From contig MU277696.1 of NCBI GenBank assembly GCA_022385805.1, positions 136,831 through 195,242 of the forward strand: 58,412 bases of DNA. The letters run 5' to 3'. This DNA comes from Pilatotrama ljubarskyi (taxonomy: Eukaryota > Basidiomycota > Agaricomycetes > Polyporales > Polyporaceae). A program made the position numbers and the translations under genes. Under the pieces are notes generated by a model. It searched no databases, was not told where the DNA came from, and was given only the letters and a program-made list of their open reading frames with translations. Below, one piece after another: positions 11,059 through 22,880 of the stretch; the first letter of the stretch is position 1; every line of letters begins with the position of its first letter.

Positions 11059-13850
11059 ATGGACGACCCATATGAGGATGATATCGCAAGGTGCGTTGCC
11101 ATTGCACGGAGCGCCACAGCCTGGCCACATCAACCTTATTCCGTGCCTCATCCACTACTATCCCAGAGCTATCAGGCTCAGTCTTGAAGAGTCCAATGCG
11201 CCAACGCGAGGGGACAAACAAGGCGTTATTGATGTGGACGCCGGTGACGAGGACGACGAGGAGACGCGTTTCCAGGCCGAGCTCCAGCGAGCTATCGAGG
11301 CCTCCAAGGCAGAGACGTTCGGTCCTTCGCAATCGAGGACAAGCACCGCTCCCACGACCGCACAGGCCTCCGAGTCGAACACGCGGGCGAGCTCCTCAGG
11401 GCCCTCTTGGCTGTCGGAACGTGCTCAGCTCGAGCGCGAGCGCCTCGCCCGGCTGAAGCGCACCCACCCACACATAGATCCACGAGTGCGCGGAACAGCG
11501 GATGAGTCTGAGGACGAGGTAGAGGGACCCGAGGGACAACCTGGTGCGAAAAGGCAGCGCGTTTCGTCTTCACATATCGGCGCACGTCGTACCAACGCGT
11601 ATGCTTCCGCTTCGTCTAGCACTGTCCCTGCAGCCGCGCCCGTAGCCGACAGTTCCGGCAGTACTGCCGCACTCAGAGCTCCCGCTACCGCAGCTGGGTC
11701 TTCGCAGGGTCTGTTCTGGGATGGCGAACTCCGCCAAACAGCGAACATGCATGTCGATCCGCGCAAGGACACTCGCCCCACCTTTAGGCTGTCGGAGATC
11801 ATCGGGCAGGTCAATACTTCTTCTATGACTGCGACCGTCTTGAAGGGAGCACAAAATTCTGATGCGCTGTTGCACAGAAAGAAGAGGTGGAGTTTGCTAT
11901 CGTGTCTGCTTTCTGCTGGAATTTTCCATGGGTGTATGCGATGTTCCACCCGAGCACGCCAGTCATCGCCGTAGACCATAGCCCCACGGGTAAGTCGGCT
12001 TCTGTTCTCGATGTTAATCGTCTTGACATGCATGTGGAGGTGACGCCTCTATCAAGACGATCCTACCGAACTGGATCAGAACAACCCCATTTCTTCGTAA
12101 CGGCTTTGGGTGTATGCACATGAAGGTACACAAGGCCTCTCTTCTAGCCCTTTTGCATAGCTCATGTACGCTCCCAGTTCATGCTTGTAAATCGCCGAAG
12201 CGCTTTCCTGTTGCCCCTTCCCTAACTTGTTCTTAGCTGTTCTACAAGACCGGCCGGTTGCGCGTGGTGGTCTCGACCGCAAATCTGGTTGACTATGACT
12301 GGAGAGATATCGAGAATGTGAGCGCCATTCTGTCTCTGCCACTTCACCCTGGATGACCTGACCGGCCACAGACTGTATGGGTACAAGATGTTCCGAAGCG
12401 ACAAGAGCCAGTCCCTCCGCCTGCGAACCCGGAGGACTTCCCTTCCACGATGATCCGCGTCTTGCACTCCCTCAACGTAGCGCCCGCGCTGATCAGCCAT
12501 CTAAGGAACGACGTAAGTGTTCTGCGTGTGCTGAGTGATGAGATGCAGTCGTTGAAGTGCTACAGCATCCGAACTTGCCGCTGAAGCGGCTTGAAGACCT
12601 TCGGTCGCACTGGGACTTCTCCAGAGTCAAGGCAGCGCTCGTACCATCCATCGCTGGCAAGCACGAGGGCTGGCCGAAGGTGAGGTTTGCCATCTCTGCG
12701 CATGGCAATGCGGCTGAGAGCTGTGCAACCCTAAGGTAATCCTCACGGGCCACACTCGCCTCATGAAAGCCTTGTTGAACATGGGCGCCACGACACCCAA
12801 AGACAAGGAGCTCATCCTCGAATGCCAGGTCCGTCCCACTCGACTACCCCGCAGATGCTCGCTCACAGGCGCAATGCAGGGTTCGTCGATCGGGAACTAC
12901 AGCACGATGTGGATGAATGAGTTCTACCGCTCCGCGCGGGGAGAGTCGACGCAGAGCTGGCTCGAACTGTCCAAGGCGCGCCGCGCGAAGGCGCCGTACC
13001 CACCCATCAAGATCCTCTTCCCGACCACGCAGTACGTGCGTGAGAGCAGGCTCGGGGAATCGGTGTGTCTTTACCACAGTTATGTCTTCATGGGATGGCT
13101 TGCTGAGACGCGGCGGATGTGTGGACAGGGCGGAGGCACGATGTTCTGCAGGCGGAAGCAGTGGGAGGCGGCCAACTTCCCGCGCGAGCTATTCCACCAG
13201 ACGAGGAGCAAGCGCGGGCCTGTGCTCATGCACTCTAAGGTACAGCAGGGCGTGCTCGCTGCCATTCAACGTCACGACGTTCCTGCTGACGCAACTGCTT
13301 GGTGCACGCGTAGATGATACTGGGTACGTTTCGCGACAAGAAGGGCACTCTGGACAGGCGACAGCGCGCGCCGACAGCGAGTGACTCCGACAACGAGAGC
13401 CAAGGCACGACCGGCGCCGATGCACAGGCAGATAATGAGAAGCTCATAGGTTGGGTGTACGTTGGCTCGCACAACTTCACGCCCTCCGCATGGGGGACAC
13501 TCTCCGGGACCGGATTCAATCCCATTCTGAACGTACGACCTTGTTAATTCTGCATCTTCCTGCATGTCTTGAGCTGATGGCGGCTTGAATGACGCGATAG
13601 GTGACAAACTACGAGCTGGGCATCGTGCTTCCGCTACGCAGTGAGGAAGAGATCGACCGGGTGGCGTGTTGGGAGCGTCCCCCACAGAAGTACGCCCTTG
13701 GGCGGGACGAGCCGTGGGTGAGTACTCTACCCTTGTGTTCGCTGTATTGCCTAGCTGTCCACGCTTGCCGCCGAAATGACCTTGAGCTAAATCATGAATC
13801 TGTCTGGATAGATGCAAACGGAATCGGCGTACTTCGTCGAGGATGTCTAG
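11059..13850 (+). CDS. TDP1: tyrosyl-DNA phosphodiesterase 1 with N-terminal UIM-like motifs
   Basis: Thirteen exons: 11059-11090, 11167-11809, 11878-11989, 12040-12125, 12237-12317, 12372-12512, 12566-12679, 12736-12828, 12880-13062, 13129-13239, 13314-13532, 13601-13717, 13812-13850. They sum to 1971 nt (656 aa). TDP1 is a nuclear phospholipase D-superfamily enzyme that hydrolyses 3'-phosphotyrosyl bonds left by stalled topoisomerase I. HKD-type motif 1 is GCMHMKLFYKTGRLRVVVST with His and Lys in HMK, formed across the 12125/12237 junction. Motif 2 is LMHSKMILGTF followed by VGSHNFTPSAWG, where Asn and the Trp-Gly end match the family. The N-terminus carries two helices, DDIARAIRLSLEES and AELQRAIEASKAE, that match the ubiquitin-interacting motif; the first is split by intron 1. 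The following 180 residues are low-complexity Ser/Thr/Ala-rich sequence. Confidence 0.95.
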
Positions 13851-14060
13851 CGCCCACATTTGCGGTGATTATACAGTAGCTTGTTTCTGTACCTGCTTGA
13901 CGTTTCTCCTTTCGCGTTTTGTGCATGCTATCTACCCTGTGGCCGAATGCAGATCACATATAGACCATATGACCACCTCAGCAGCGTGAGCTGAGTGATG
14001 GTTCTGGAGTGACCTATGCAACGAGGAGCTGGGGCCCGGAGTCTTGACCGGTGAGTCGGG

Positions 14061-14061
<1 letters not shown>

Positions 14062-14103
<42 letters not shown>
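14062..14103. repeat. poly-C run of 42 nt
   Basis: An uninterrupted run of 42 C on the plus strand lies between the convergent 3' ends of TDP1 (stop 13850) and the minus-strand gene ending at 14287. Transcripts of the minus-strand gene extending past their stop would contain poly-G able to form a G-quadruplex. The true length may be misassembled, because such homopolymers are hard to sequence. Confidence 0.9.
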
Positions 14104-14286
14104 TTCCCCATAAGTAATCACAAACCACTAACTTAGAATTGGGTACGCTATTGTGCACAAACTCCCCCGCGCCCCTTACCCTCTCAGCTGCACTGTGGTG
14201 AAGCTCTTGAGACCGCCATGCCTACCTTGCCATGCCTATCTGTGATGAGTTCAACGCGGGATCAGCTTGCGTTGCGTTACCCCACT

Positions 14287-15894
14287 CTAAGGCCTAAACT
14301 TCAGGTTGCTCCACGGGAGGGCATGCCCGGAACCGCTGAGCACCAATGTTCCCACTAGAAGACATAAACTGAGTGAGCGTTTCTGGACACCATGTGAAGC
14401 ACGTTGCAATCACACCTCCGTTCTCGTCCACGTCGACTTTCGGTTTCAGGCGTGCCAACGCCTTCGCTACGTCCTTCGGGAAGTCTTGACCAGGCTTATT
14501 CGGCATTCCAGTCAGACAGTGTCGCTTCCCCCGTGGTCATATGGTGTTAAATACGTACCTCGAAAAGAGCGTAGAGGTCGAGGTCGGAGGCGATCGCCAC
14601 CTGTGCGCGCGAGTTCTAACACAGAAGAACCTTGGTTTAAGCGGAAGGCTCTGTTCGAAGTAGCATGTTGCTGCGTCGGCTTACTTTCACAATGTATGCA
14701 AGGGCATCGTCCACAGGGTCCCAGGGCTGCCACGATGGTCAGGTAGGTAAAGTGCACTTGTTATGAAAACTCATCGGAACTCACGCGCATGAGCTCGAGC
14801 TCTCTCTCAATAGCCTTCTCGTCAAGACGTTGGCTTATGTAACTACCACACAGGTATTTCGGCCATGTCGGGGTAGCAGGAGGCTCGTCTCCTTCGAACG
14901 GCAGCCACAAGGATGACGGGAGCTTCCTCCTCGTCTTATAGTAGTGAAAGAAAACGCATTGGACGCCTGCGCCTTGTTCGCCAGGAAAAGCGGCATCGCT
15001 GGCAGGATCCTCATCAGAACCTCTGCCGCCGGTGGCTGCCTCTACTTCGTCGGCATTGCGTGTAGAAGCACCGTTTGTCATCATCATTTCCATCATCTGC
15101 TGAGCGGTGATGTGTAGGGCTTGTGTTTTCGGCATATCGGGATTCGGGAAGGCCTCCAAGGGCGCGAAGCCGTGAGTGATAGTGGAGACGCGCGTGCGTC
15201 GGCGGACGTTCACTTTGAGAAAGCCGAGGTTGCAGGACGCACCCTCCTCTACCCGGCGCTCGACAACGCGGGCCGCAAGAGCGTCCGCAGGAGTTTGCGT
15301 CTTCCTCACGACGCCGCAGACGAACACGATGTCTTCCAGCCGTGTCCAACCGATTCCAGGCGCCTTCTCGTAGAACTTCTCCCACTTTTCTGCGTTGCGG
15401 CGGACGTAGTTGATGATGAATCGTCTGAGTCGGACTGAAGCCTCACCTTCGGGGTCGCAGAGCCCCACAGGCTCACCGGCGGGAAGCTTGCCCCTGCGCT
15501 ACAATCAATACCCTCGCTCCCGGTAGCGGTGGCGCGAACGAACGTACGCATCAACGGACAACGCGCCCTCAGCATCCTTGGCAGAAGAGCTGGAGAGCAT
15601 CGACCGCCCGACATTCTCCGCGTTCTTGTGCACAGACGGGCCGGGAGGGTCGAAAGGCTCGTAATCGTCTGGTAGGCGCAGGTACGGCTGTTCATCCGCG
15701 GTCCTCGCACTAGTCCGCAGCATAGGTCTGAAACCGCCGTCGTAGATCCACCCTACGTCGCCCACGGCCATGTCCCAACTGCCGCCGTTCCGAGTCGTGG
15801 TTGGGTCAACGCTATGGGATTGCCAGAGAGGGTAGCCGTGGCCGAGGGGATAGCGCGACCGGGCGTATATGGTTTGGTCGCGGAGGTCAGTCAT
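14287..15894 (-). CDS. unnamed basidiomycete family protein, copy A
   Basis: I do not recognise a functional domain. Exon 1 begins at 15894 and contains LGHGYPLW, AVGDVGWIYDGGFRPMLRT and LPDDYEPFDPP. The next exon has RRFIINYVRRNAEKWEKFYE, LEDIVFVCGVVRKTQ and FFHYYKTRRKLP. Short 3' exons follow with a DLDLYALFE-type piece, PGQDFPKDVAKALARLKPKV and VDENG. A last intron, 14400-14359 by splice signals, leads to VGTLVLSGSGHALPWS and the stop at 14287. The layout matches copy B at 16846-18575 exon by exon, so real coding is near certain. Similar proteins with the LGxGYPLW and GDVG signatures occur in many copies in agaricomycete genomes, to my knowledge without assigned function. There is no signal peptide or membrane segment. 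Confidence 0.72.
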
Positions 15895-15976
15895 GTGTGA
15901 TGCACTGTAGCAGGCGTGTGGCGTCAGAGTGGGAGGGTGATGTTTAGAGGGATGGATGGAACGTACGGGATGGCTT

Positions 15977-15984
15977 CTTTTATA
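15977..15984 (-). promoter_or_regulatory. TATA box of copy A
   Basis: TATAAAAG on the minus strand about 83 nt before the ATG at 15894. The same octamer precedes paralogue B at a similar distance, which supports function. Confidence 0.6.
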
Positions 15985-16845
15985 CCAAGCTGGGGTTCAC
16001 ATGAGCGCTGCCTTGCGCCGCGCGGCGGCGATTCGAGATTCCTGCTCACTGCACGGAGACAACTGCTATTGGGAAGCGCCGTTGTGCGGTTATCAAAAGA
16101 GAATCTGACTGTGTTGGGAGCCACATACTGCAGCACACAATAGCAGTAACAATGGCCACCTGAGCTGGAGCGCTACAGTCATGAGCGACGAATTTCATCA
16201 ACCTGGCATGATACACCGTAAGCGGCACGCAAAGCTAGACTATGTAGGAGAGGCATCGTAGCGGTCGACAGGTGCGCGCAGCGTTGACTCTCTGCGATCG
16301 TAACCGGAGATGTCTCTTTCCAGCTGCACGGCGAGGTCAGCATGATGCGTAAGGCCTGACTTGATCGGAGGCGGTAAACCACGTACATATCAAAATAATG
16401 GTATCCCCACCCGTCGCAGACAACACCAAGAAGCGTCAAGAAGCGTGGCATTAGCTATGGAGGCACAGCCGCATCAATCGACGTCCGACACAGAAAAGCC
16501 TCGATGCATATCGACGCATCAGAGCCATTCCGAAGCTTGGTAGTCAGTCTGTACCAATCGCACGTGCTGCTTCATTCCGGCACTGCTGACGGAATATCTT
16601 CAACCTGCTGTCGTCATTCCGCTGAGAGGTCTCACTTTTGTGCAGCGTGGGAGTCATTAGCACTGGGACAATCATACATGCTGCTGTACGGACGTAACAA
16701 TTGCGTACTTTGAGAGCCGTTGCACTCCGAGAGGTCAACGAAGCACTACTGCCAGTGGTTCGTCACCTATTGTCGGCAGACTACTCCCCATCTGGCTCCA
16801 CTTGAGACTACGGGATTCCCCATGGCTTCCTGGTTCTCAGAGTCA

Positions 16846-18575
16846 CTAGCGTCCTCCAGGCCCGCTGATAGTGCGCATAGAACGGCCCTGCCCAGGCGAT
16901 GCGGATCCAGGTTCGAGCTGCACGATATTTGCCTGTGTCTTCCTGCGCTTGAGGTTGTCTCCCATGCCACCCACCGCTGTAGAAAGTTCGTGAGAGGGAC
17001 TGTGAGGTATGGTAGTCACCAACGTTCCCACTAAATTCATGGAACATACATGAGCAGTTATAGGTGAATGACATAGTGGTCGCACCTTCGTTCTCGTCTA
17101 CGTTGATCTCCGGGCGCAGTCGAGCCAATGCTTCGGCTACGTCCTCAGGGAAGTTTTGCCCAGGCTAAGAGGATATCCCAGTCAGACAGGGTCAGTGCGC
17201 GTGTCGTGAGATTGTGTGAGAGAACGAACCGCGAAAAGAGCGTAGAGGTCGAGCGAGGAGGCGATCGCCGCTTCTGCTCGCGAACTCTGAGAGGGTTCCA
17301 GGCGAGTATGAGCGGATAGATGTGATAGAGCGTATGATGTAGAGGTCCAACCTCGAGTATGTAGTCCAGGATGGCGTTCACGGGGTCAAAGAGCTGTCAT
17401 AACTGGTGAGTATGAACCACTCAGGAGCTCCAAGGACGCATACCGGCGGATCTCTCGTCTTCACCTCGGCCTCCGACGCCTGTATCAGATTGTTACTGAG
17501 TTGGTCCTGCGATGTTGGCCCAACCTTCCCGATGTGCGGAGAAGGATGGAGCAGCCCGTGTAGTCCCCGGCCAGCCGCAAAGTGCGCGGGCTGTGACGGA
17601 GGAACCCTGCGTTCCATTTTGTAGTAGTGGATGAAGATGCATTGATCAGCCTTCGCGGTTGACGATGCACGGTTGCCAGGATGCTCAAAGACCAGTTCGG
17701 GAAGGCCTCGCCGGCTGGATCCCGCTGAGGAGGACGAGCGCTGTACGGTCGAAGTACCACGGCGATCGCGGGCCAGTTTCATAGTACATGTCGTTCGCGG
17801 AGAGTTCTGTGATTCCGTGCTTCATGTCGGGTGCACACGTACAGTCAGAGATCCCACTTGAGACTGTGTTCTTCTCCGGCCTGTCATCTGCGCCTTCGAA
17901 CGCAGCAACTGTCCAGCAAACAGCCTTGGTAACTCCAGTGACGAACGTCAAGTCTTCGAGCTTCAGATCGAAACTCGCCTTGGTGGGGTCGGAATAGTTC
18001 GCGAGCTTCTCCCATTTATCCACGTTGCGGCGCAAGTAGTCGATGATCTCTTGTCTGCACTCGACAGAAGTCTCTTCTGCCTTGGAGTGCAGCATCCCCA
18101 GGGCTGCTTTGTTGTCTGTGGATTTGAACGTCAAGTCTTCAGGCGCAATGCCCGCGCCCGTGAGTAACCTGCCCGAAAGATATCAGTTCACTCAGCACCT
18201 TCAACCCAAACAATCGTGGCGCGACCGAACGTACCCCTTGAGCGATACCCCACCGTCAACATCCTCGATCGATCGACTAAACAGCGTGCGATGCGCAATG
18301 CTCTCCGGGTTTCTGCGGATAGAGCGAGCAGGAGGGCTGAAGGGCTCGTACTCATCTGGTAAGAGCGCATGAGGTTGATCCTCGACTGTCGTGGCCGTGG
18401 TACGCAAAAAGGGCCTGAAGCTGCCGTTGTGGAACCATCCAACGTCACCCACGTCGATGTCCCACCTTCCGCCGTTCGGGCTTCTGGGAGACACCGCGAT
18501 ATCCGGATTCCAGAGAGCGTACCCGTGGCCGAGGTACATGAGCGATTCGGCGTATATGTTCCAAGGTTGTGCCAT
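16846..18575 (-). CDS. unnamed basidiomycete family protein, copy B
   Basis: Tandem paralogue of the gene at 14287-15894. Exon 1 (from 18575) has LGHGYALW, DVGDVGWFHNGSFRPFLRT, LPDEYEPFSPP and GGVSLKGYVRS. Exon 2 has EIIDYLRRNVDKWEKLANYS, KLEDLTFVTGVTKAV and an acidic segment. Later exons carry FIHYYKMERRVPPS, AILDYILE, a DLDLYALF piece and FPEDVAEALARLRPEI followed by VDENE. The final intron has the same phase and the same TTTAG/TGGGAAC acceptor context as copy A. After the shared VGTLV the tail diverges into about 60 basic, polar residues with LKRRKTQANIV. No catalytic motif is visible. The two copies are well diverged, so the duplication is old. Exact joints of the middle exons are uncertain. 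Confidence 0.7.
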
Positions 18576-18641
18576 GTGTAGCGGGTCTGAGGGTCCAGGA
18601 GGATGAAGGTTTGGTGCAGGATTGGGACAGACCCGGCATCG

Positions 18642-18649
18642 CTTTTATA
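18642..18649 (-). promoter_or_regulatory. TATA box of copy B
   Basis: TATAAAAG on the minus strand about 67 nt before the ATG at 18575, mirroring the element in front of copy A. Confidence 0.6.
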
Positions 18650-19373
18650 CCGGGCTGAACGTCCTATGGCGCCCTCTTGCGGCGCACCGAGAAGGGTATC
18701 AACCGTGGCCACTTGATGTGTCGATATGAACGGAGAGAGGCGCTGTGCGCTGATGAGTCGCAAGCCGTGATCGGAGTGATCACACGAGCATGTACATACT
18801 GCGAATAACCATCGCCACCTTGAGTAAAACAGGCGAGGAGGCGGGCGGCAGTTGGCATCCTCAGAGCAAATGGAGAACAAGGGCTGCAACAAACGATACG
18901 CTGCAGCAACGAGCATTGAATCGGAGGATGCCTCTTCAATCAGCCCTTTCGGCCAAGAACGGCATTCGTCGAACAGAATATGGTCGTCTCAGGTGACAAA
19001 CCGTATAGCCTGACCTACATAGGGTTGTGAGCATAATGCGATGCGCGCTGAGAATCGAAGCCACCTACAGGTCAGCATGGCGGTTGCTCCCGTCTGCCAC
19101 GGACAACGCCACGAGAGCTTGGCACAACGGAGGCACAGCCCCCTGGGTCTGCACTCGGACGTGCCGCTCCAGATGATAGGTCACGGTCACCAAAGACTAG
19201 TCGGAGTCAGTACACGATACAGAGGTGTGCACTCTTTCCTTCCGGCACTGTATCAATTTACCCTGGCAGTAGTCCGTCGCGCAATAAAGAAACACTAACT
19301 AGGACAGTCCGCAGCCCCAAAGATAGAATAGATCTAGTCACCGTCCTCCCTCCCGTCGTCCTCGCGCACCCCC

Positions 19374-20152
19374 TTACAGCACCGTCCACGCGCCGCCAAG
19401 CGCACACACAAGCATCGCCGAGGCGACGCCAATCAGCGGCCGGCTCGCGCCCTCGAGCGCTTTCCACCCCGGGGCGCTCACGCCGTTCGCCGAGGGCGGG
19501 AACGTCGTCGCGAACACGGCGGTGGGGTTCGGCCCGCCCGACACGGTGACGGTGGGCGCGTTCGCGGGGGACGCGGCGGTGCCGTTGTTCGCGTCGCCGA
19601 TCGCGAAGCGCTGCGAGGAGGCGTACATGACGCCGTGCGTCGAGTTGAGGAAGAGGAGGTAGTAGTCGTCGCCCGCGGGGATGTCTTGCAGGAAGAGGTT
19701 CAGCGCGCCTGTGGAGCCTGATGCGGGCACTGGGACGGAGGATGTGAGTGTTGCGCTGAGTAGGTAGGGAGGGACAGAGGACGTACCGTCGCGGGCGACG
19801 AAGATGAGGCCGTCCTGGCTTAGGCGGGCGAGCTCGATGTCGACGCTGTTGATGCCGTCGAGGAGGCCCTTCGTCCAGGACACGGGGTTGACGGCGTTGT
19901 TCGACCACTGTGTGCCCTTGCTTGGCTGGGAGATGACGAAGTACGCTGGAGAGACGTCCGTCAGTCAGAGCCCTCGCTTCACCTGTCCTTGCGCCCCTCT
20001 CGGTTCCTCCGCTCCTCCTGCAAACTCTCTCTACTCTCTCTCTCCCAACTGAGTGCACAGCTAGACTTACAGTTTGCGTACGCTAATGGGAGGAGGTACC
20101 ACGCGAAGAAAAGGCTGAGGACGCCGGATGGGATGTAAGACAGCACGTGCAT
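19374..20152 (-). CDS. KNH-like GPI-anchored secreted protein
   Basis: Two exons, 20152-20071 and 19945-19374, give 217 aa. Exon 1 is a signal peptide (MHVLSYIPSGVLSLFFAWYL, then LPLAYA). The mature start YFVISQPSKGTQW followed by NPVSWTKGLLDGI and SVDIELARLSQDGL is the pattern of the Kre9/Knh1-like N-terminal domain (Ser-Thr-rich GPI-anchored membrane family). The C-terminus has a small-residue site (GASRP) followed by a hydrophobic tail (LIGVASAMLVCALGG) typical of GPI attachment, so the protein should sit on the plasma membrane or in the cell wall. Yeast Kre9/Knh1 relatives affect beta-1,6-glucan; a wall role here is inference. A GT..AG-like 31-nt stretch inside exon 2 was kept as coding because it is too short for an intron and the frame stays open. 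Confidence 0.82.
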
Positions 20153-21549
20153 GTTGATCAGGGCCCTCTTGGAGTATACGGAGCTCAGTCGATCGGTAGT
20201 CACAGTCTTTGTTGTCGCCAGAGAGCGGTCTCTCGCTGGCTGAGACGTATCCGGAGGAGGTTGAGGGGTATGGTGGAGAAAACGAGCGGAGGGGTCGAGG
20301 CGGAAGGCGAGAAACTAGTCGAAGCGGGATGGGATGGCCGGCACTGCTCCAGAAACGCCCGCTCCCCCGCCAACGTCGCTTTTCCAGGCCCTGCACCGTG
20401 TTTGGCTCTGTTTGGCCTCTGTGGCAGCTCCGGCGCTGACAGCGACACTCGCATTAATTCCGACCGTCAATCCAGAGGCAACCATCTCTTGAAGAGCGGG
20501 ATGGGCGGTACAGAGTCGATTGAAGTGCTGTGCCTTATCCAGGAGAATCTTGCACGGTAAGTTTATACAGCAGCATCCACTTGCAGGAATGGAGAGCTTA
20601 AATGTACCTCACTCAGGGCGCTCAGCCTTTGACATCGATCGAACAGAGTGAGACTGCGAGATTCCGTAGAATGATATGTATGTACCTTGAGCTTTAGTAG
20701 CCGGCCGGGCAATGTCCAGCGTACAACATTCAGGAACTCCTGGACACCGGGAATTCGGGTATGAGTACATATCCAAATACGCCGAGACCGTTGCGCGCAC
20801 AAGAACTGACGTCCTCCCTCTCAGATTTAGAGAGGCCACGATGTAATCGGCCGGTCGTAGTGGCAGCAAGCCTGGTTGCATCAATGCAGCTGGCAGTTCT
20901 ACAAAAAACCATGTCAAGCCTCCAGCATGACGTTGACTAGTGAGCACTTGATCAGTGCTCACCTACGTACTCACCTGCCAAGGGCCGTCGCGAGGTTCTC
21001 TGGGACAGCGGGCGCGCCGCGTCTTCGCAGGACACAGGGATGTGTGAGTGGTACTAGCTTGCCTGCAGACCATCCGCATGTATGTACGTGGGCTTTATTC
21101 CTATACAGCGCCCCTCATCCGCCTTTCAGGGTGATCCAGCAACTCGGAACATACTCCGGACTCCTGAGGCTGAATCGGCAAGAAAGCGTCGATTGTCGTG
21201 TCTGGGATGCCTGCAGCAAACATCAACGATCTGCTTACTGTGGGCTCATGTTCGCTCGGCAACCTGTACCGCTTTAGCTCGAGGCTTCTGGATGATTAAG
21301 TTCGAGAATCCATGTAAGAGCCCCGCCACGTTCCTAATAACGCGTGTCCGTCCACATCTGCGGCGGCAGTGCACGCCTCCCTCGTCCTGACTATCAGCCT
21401 CAAATCGAGTCTACGCCTTGCTTTGGCTCCGTGCACTATTGTCATCAGAGTAGGTCCTTCTCTGACTATACACATGTCGACAGCTATACAAGTCCCATAT
21501 TGAACGCCCACACCAGGCCTCGAGCTTCAAGAGTTCAGGGCTATAAACG
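20153..21549. other. intergenic stretch, no gene seen
   Basis: No ORF here shows a recognisable domain or plausible splice chain. The segment next to 20152 should hold the promoter of the GPI protein. The only structural feature noted is a 9-bp inverted repeat at 20940-20962. Confidence 0.45.
20940..20962. repeat. short perfect inverted repeat
   Basis: GTGAGCACT and AGTGCTCAC flank TGATC, giving a 9-bp stem with a 5-nt loop. It lies in intergenic DNA and could be a dimeric protein site or chance. Confidence 0.5.
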
Positions 21550-22880
21550 GAGCATGCGCGACTACCCATCAAGGTCTGCGAGCGCATCATCGACTCATGC
21601 AGCGACTGCCGGCAATTCTTCGACCGTCAACACACCCGCGACCTCCTCTCGTGCAGCCTCACCTGCCAAGACTGGCTCCCGCGCAGCCGCCTCAACCTCT
21701 ACCGCCGCGTGCGGCTCAGGTCCCCGGGCACCCAGCTCAGTCGGTTCCTCGGCACACTTCTCGCGCTCCCCCACCTCGCCGCCTACGTGGAGGAGCTCAT
21801 CGTCGGGCGTTCCACCGCCGCCGTTGCCTCCTCTCGAGCCGTCTCTGCCGAGGAAAAGTACCTCCCCTTCACGCAGCAGGCGCTGCTGTCGCGGCTGCGC
21901 AGCCTCAGGCGCCTCGAGATCTGCTGCTTCCACTGGCAAGCGCACCAACCCCGGTATCACGCGCTCGTCGCGCAGTACCCCGTCGTGGAACTCGGCCTCA
22001 TGGGCGGCTACTTCCGGACGATGGCGGACCTGTTCCGCGTGGTGTGGTCGTTCAACGACTTGCGCGTCCTCAGGCTCATCGACGTCGAGCCTCCAGAGAA
22101 GGTGGGCCCGCCGCTGGAAGGCGTCATTTCCATGAGGCCCCGGCTTTGCGGGCCAAATTGGAGGCGGTGAGGATCGCGGGGGCGAGGTACCACCACGCAT
22201 ATACCACACGGGACCGTCTCGCTGATGGTCTTTCATGCAGCATGCCTTGCGCTATCCTGGTTCCCCCTGTCGGCCGTTTTGGCACTTCGTTGACGAAGTT
22301 GAAGTTGACGTGGGCGAGAGAACTGGGCGACCGACCCACGGGTTAATGGCCTCCGCGCAGCTTGCTACTGCCGTTCCGCGTCGCCCATCAGCTGACAATG
22401 TGTCGCAGAGGCCCTCCTGGCTCATGTTTCCGCACTGAAATCCGTGCGGAGCATCACCAGTGGTGGGTCACCGGCTGCAGGAGCGGCAGGGAGAGCACGA
22501 ACGCGCCATCCCCTCTCCGCGACCTACGTCACGAGGGTCCTGCGCCGTATGCCTGCCGATGGCTCCCTGGGGAAGGTCGCGCTCGACTTCGCCGCGCCAA
22601 AGGCTAAGGGGTTCCTGAGCTGGACGGGGTTCGTCCAGCAGCTCTTCACGGTGGACCTGCGCAGAGCGCTGGAGCGCTTCCAGGCGTTCCAGTTCCGGGA
22701 GGTGATCGTGTCCGAGCCCAGACGCTCCCGCTACCACGAGGCCCGGGGGTCGTGGACGGCTTGCGTGCATGGAAAGTGGTCATACTCGGGCGAGGACGTG
22801 CTCGTGCAGTCAACACAACGGGTGCGTTTGCGGCTTCTTGTCGCTTCCTTTCCGACGCGAGCACTTTTTTGCTGGAATTG
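21550..22880 (+). pseudogene. F-box/LRR protein gene, probably decayed
   Basis: From about 21552 one frame reads ARLPIKVCERIIDSC, CSLTCQDWLPRSRLNLYRRV, LGTLLALPHLAAYVEELIVG, LLSRLRSLRRLEICCFHWQ and FRVVWSFNDLRVLRLIDVE, the usual start of polypore F-box proteins (LPIEVCERIID plus leucine-rich repeats). No ATG opens this frame: a TAA lies just upstream, so a first exon spliced near 21550 or a lost start is needed. Downstream pieces fall in changing frames: FGTSLTKLKLTWARELGDR near 22280, LMASAQLATAVP shortly after, then VSALKSVRSITSG from about 22430. The second switch has no obvious splice site, which suggests a frameshift. F-box proteins recruit substrates to SCF ubiquitin ligases. It may instead be an intact gene with introns I could not resolve. 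Confidence 0.5.

Noticed and set aside
13272..13859. 195-codon minus ORF
   Set aside because: Antisense to TDP1 exons 11-13.
19258..20058. 266-codon minus ORF
   Set aside because: Out-of-frame shadow of the KNH-like gene on the same strand; Arg-rich, no motif.
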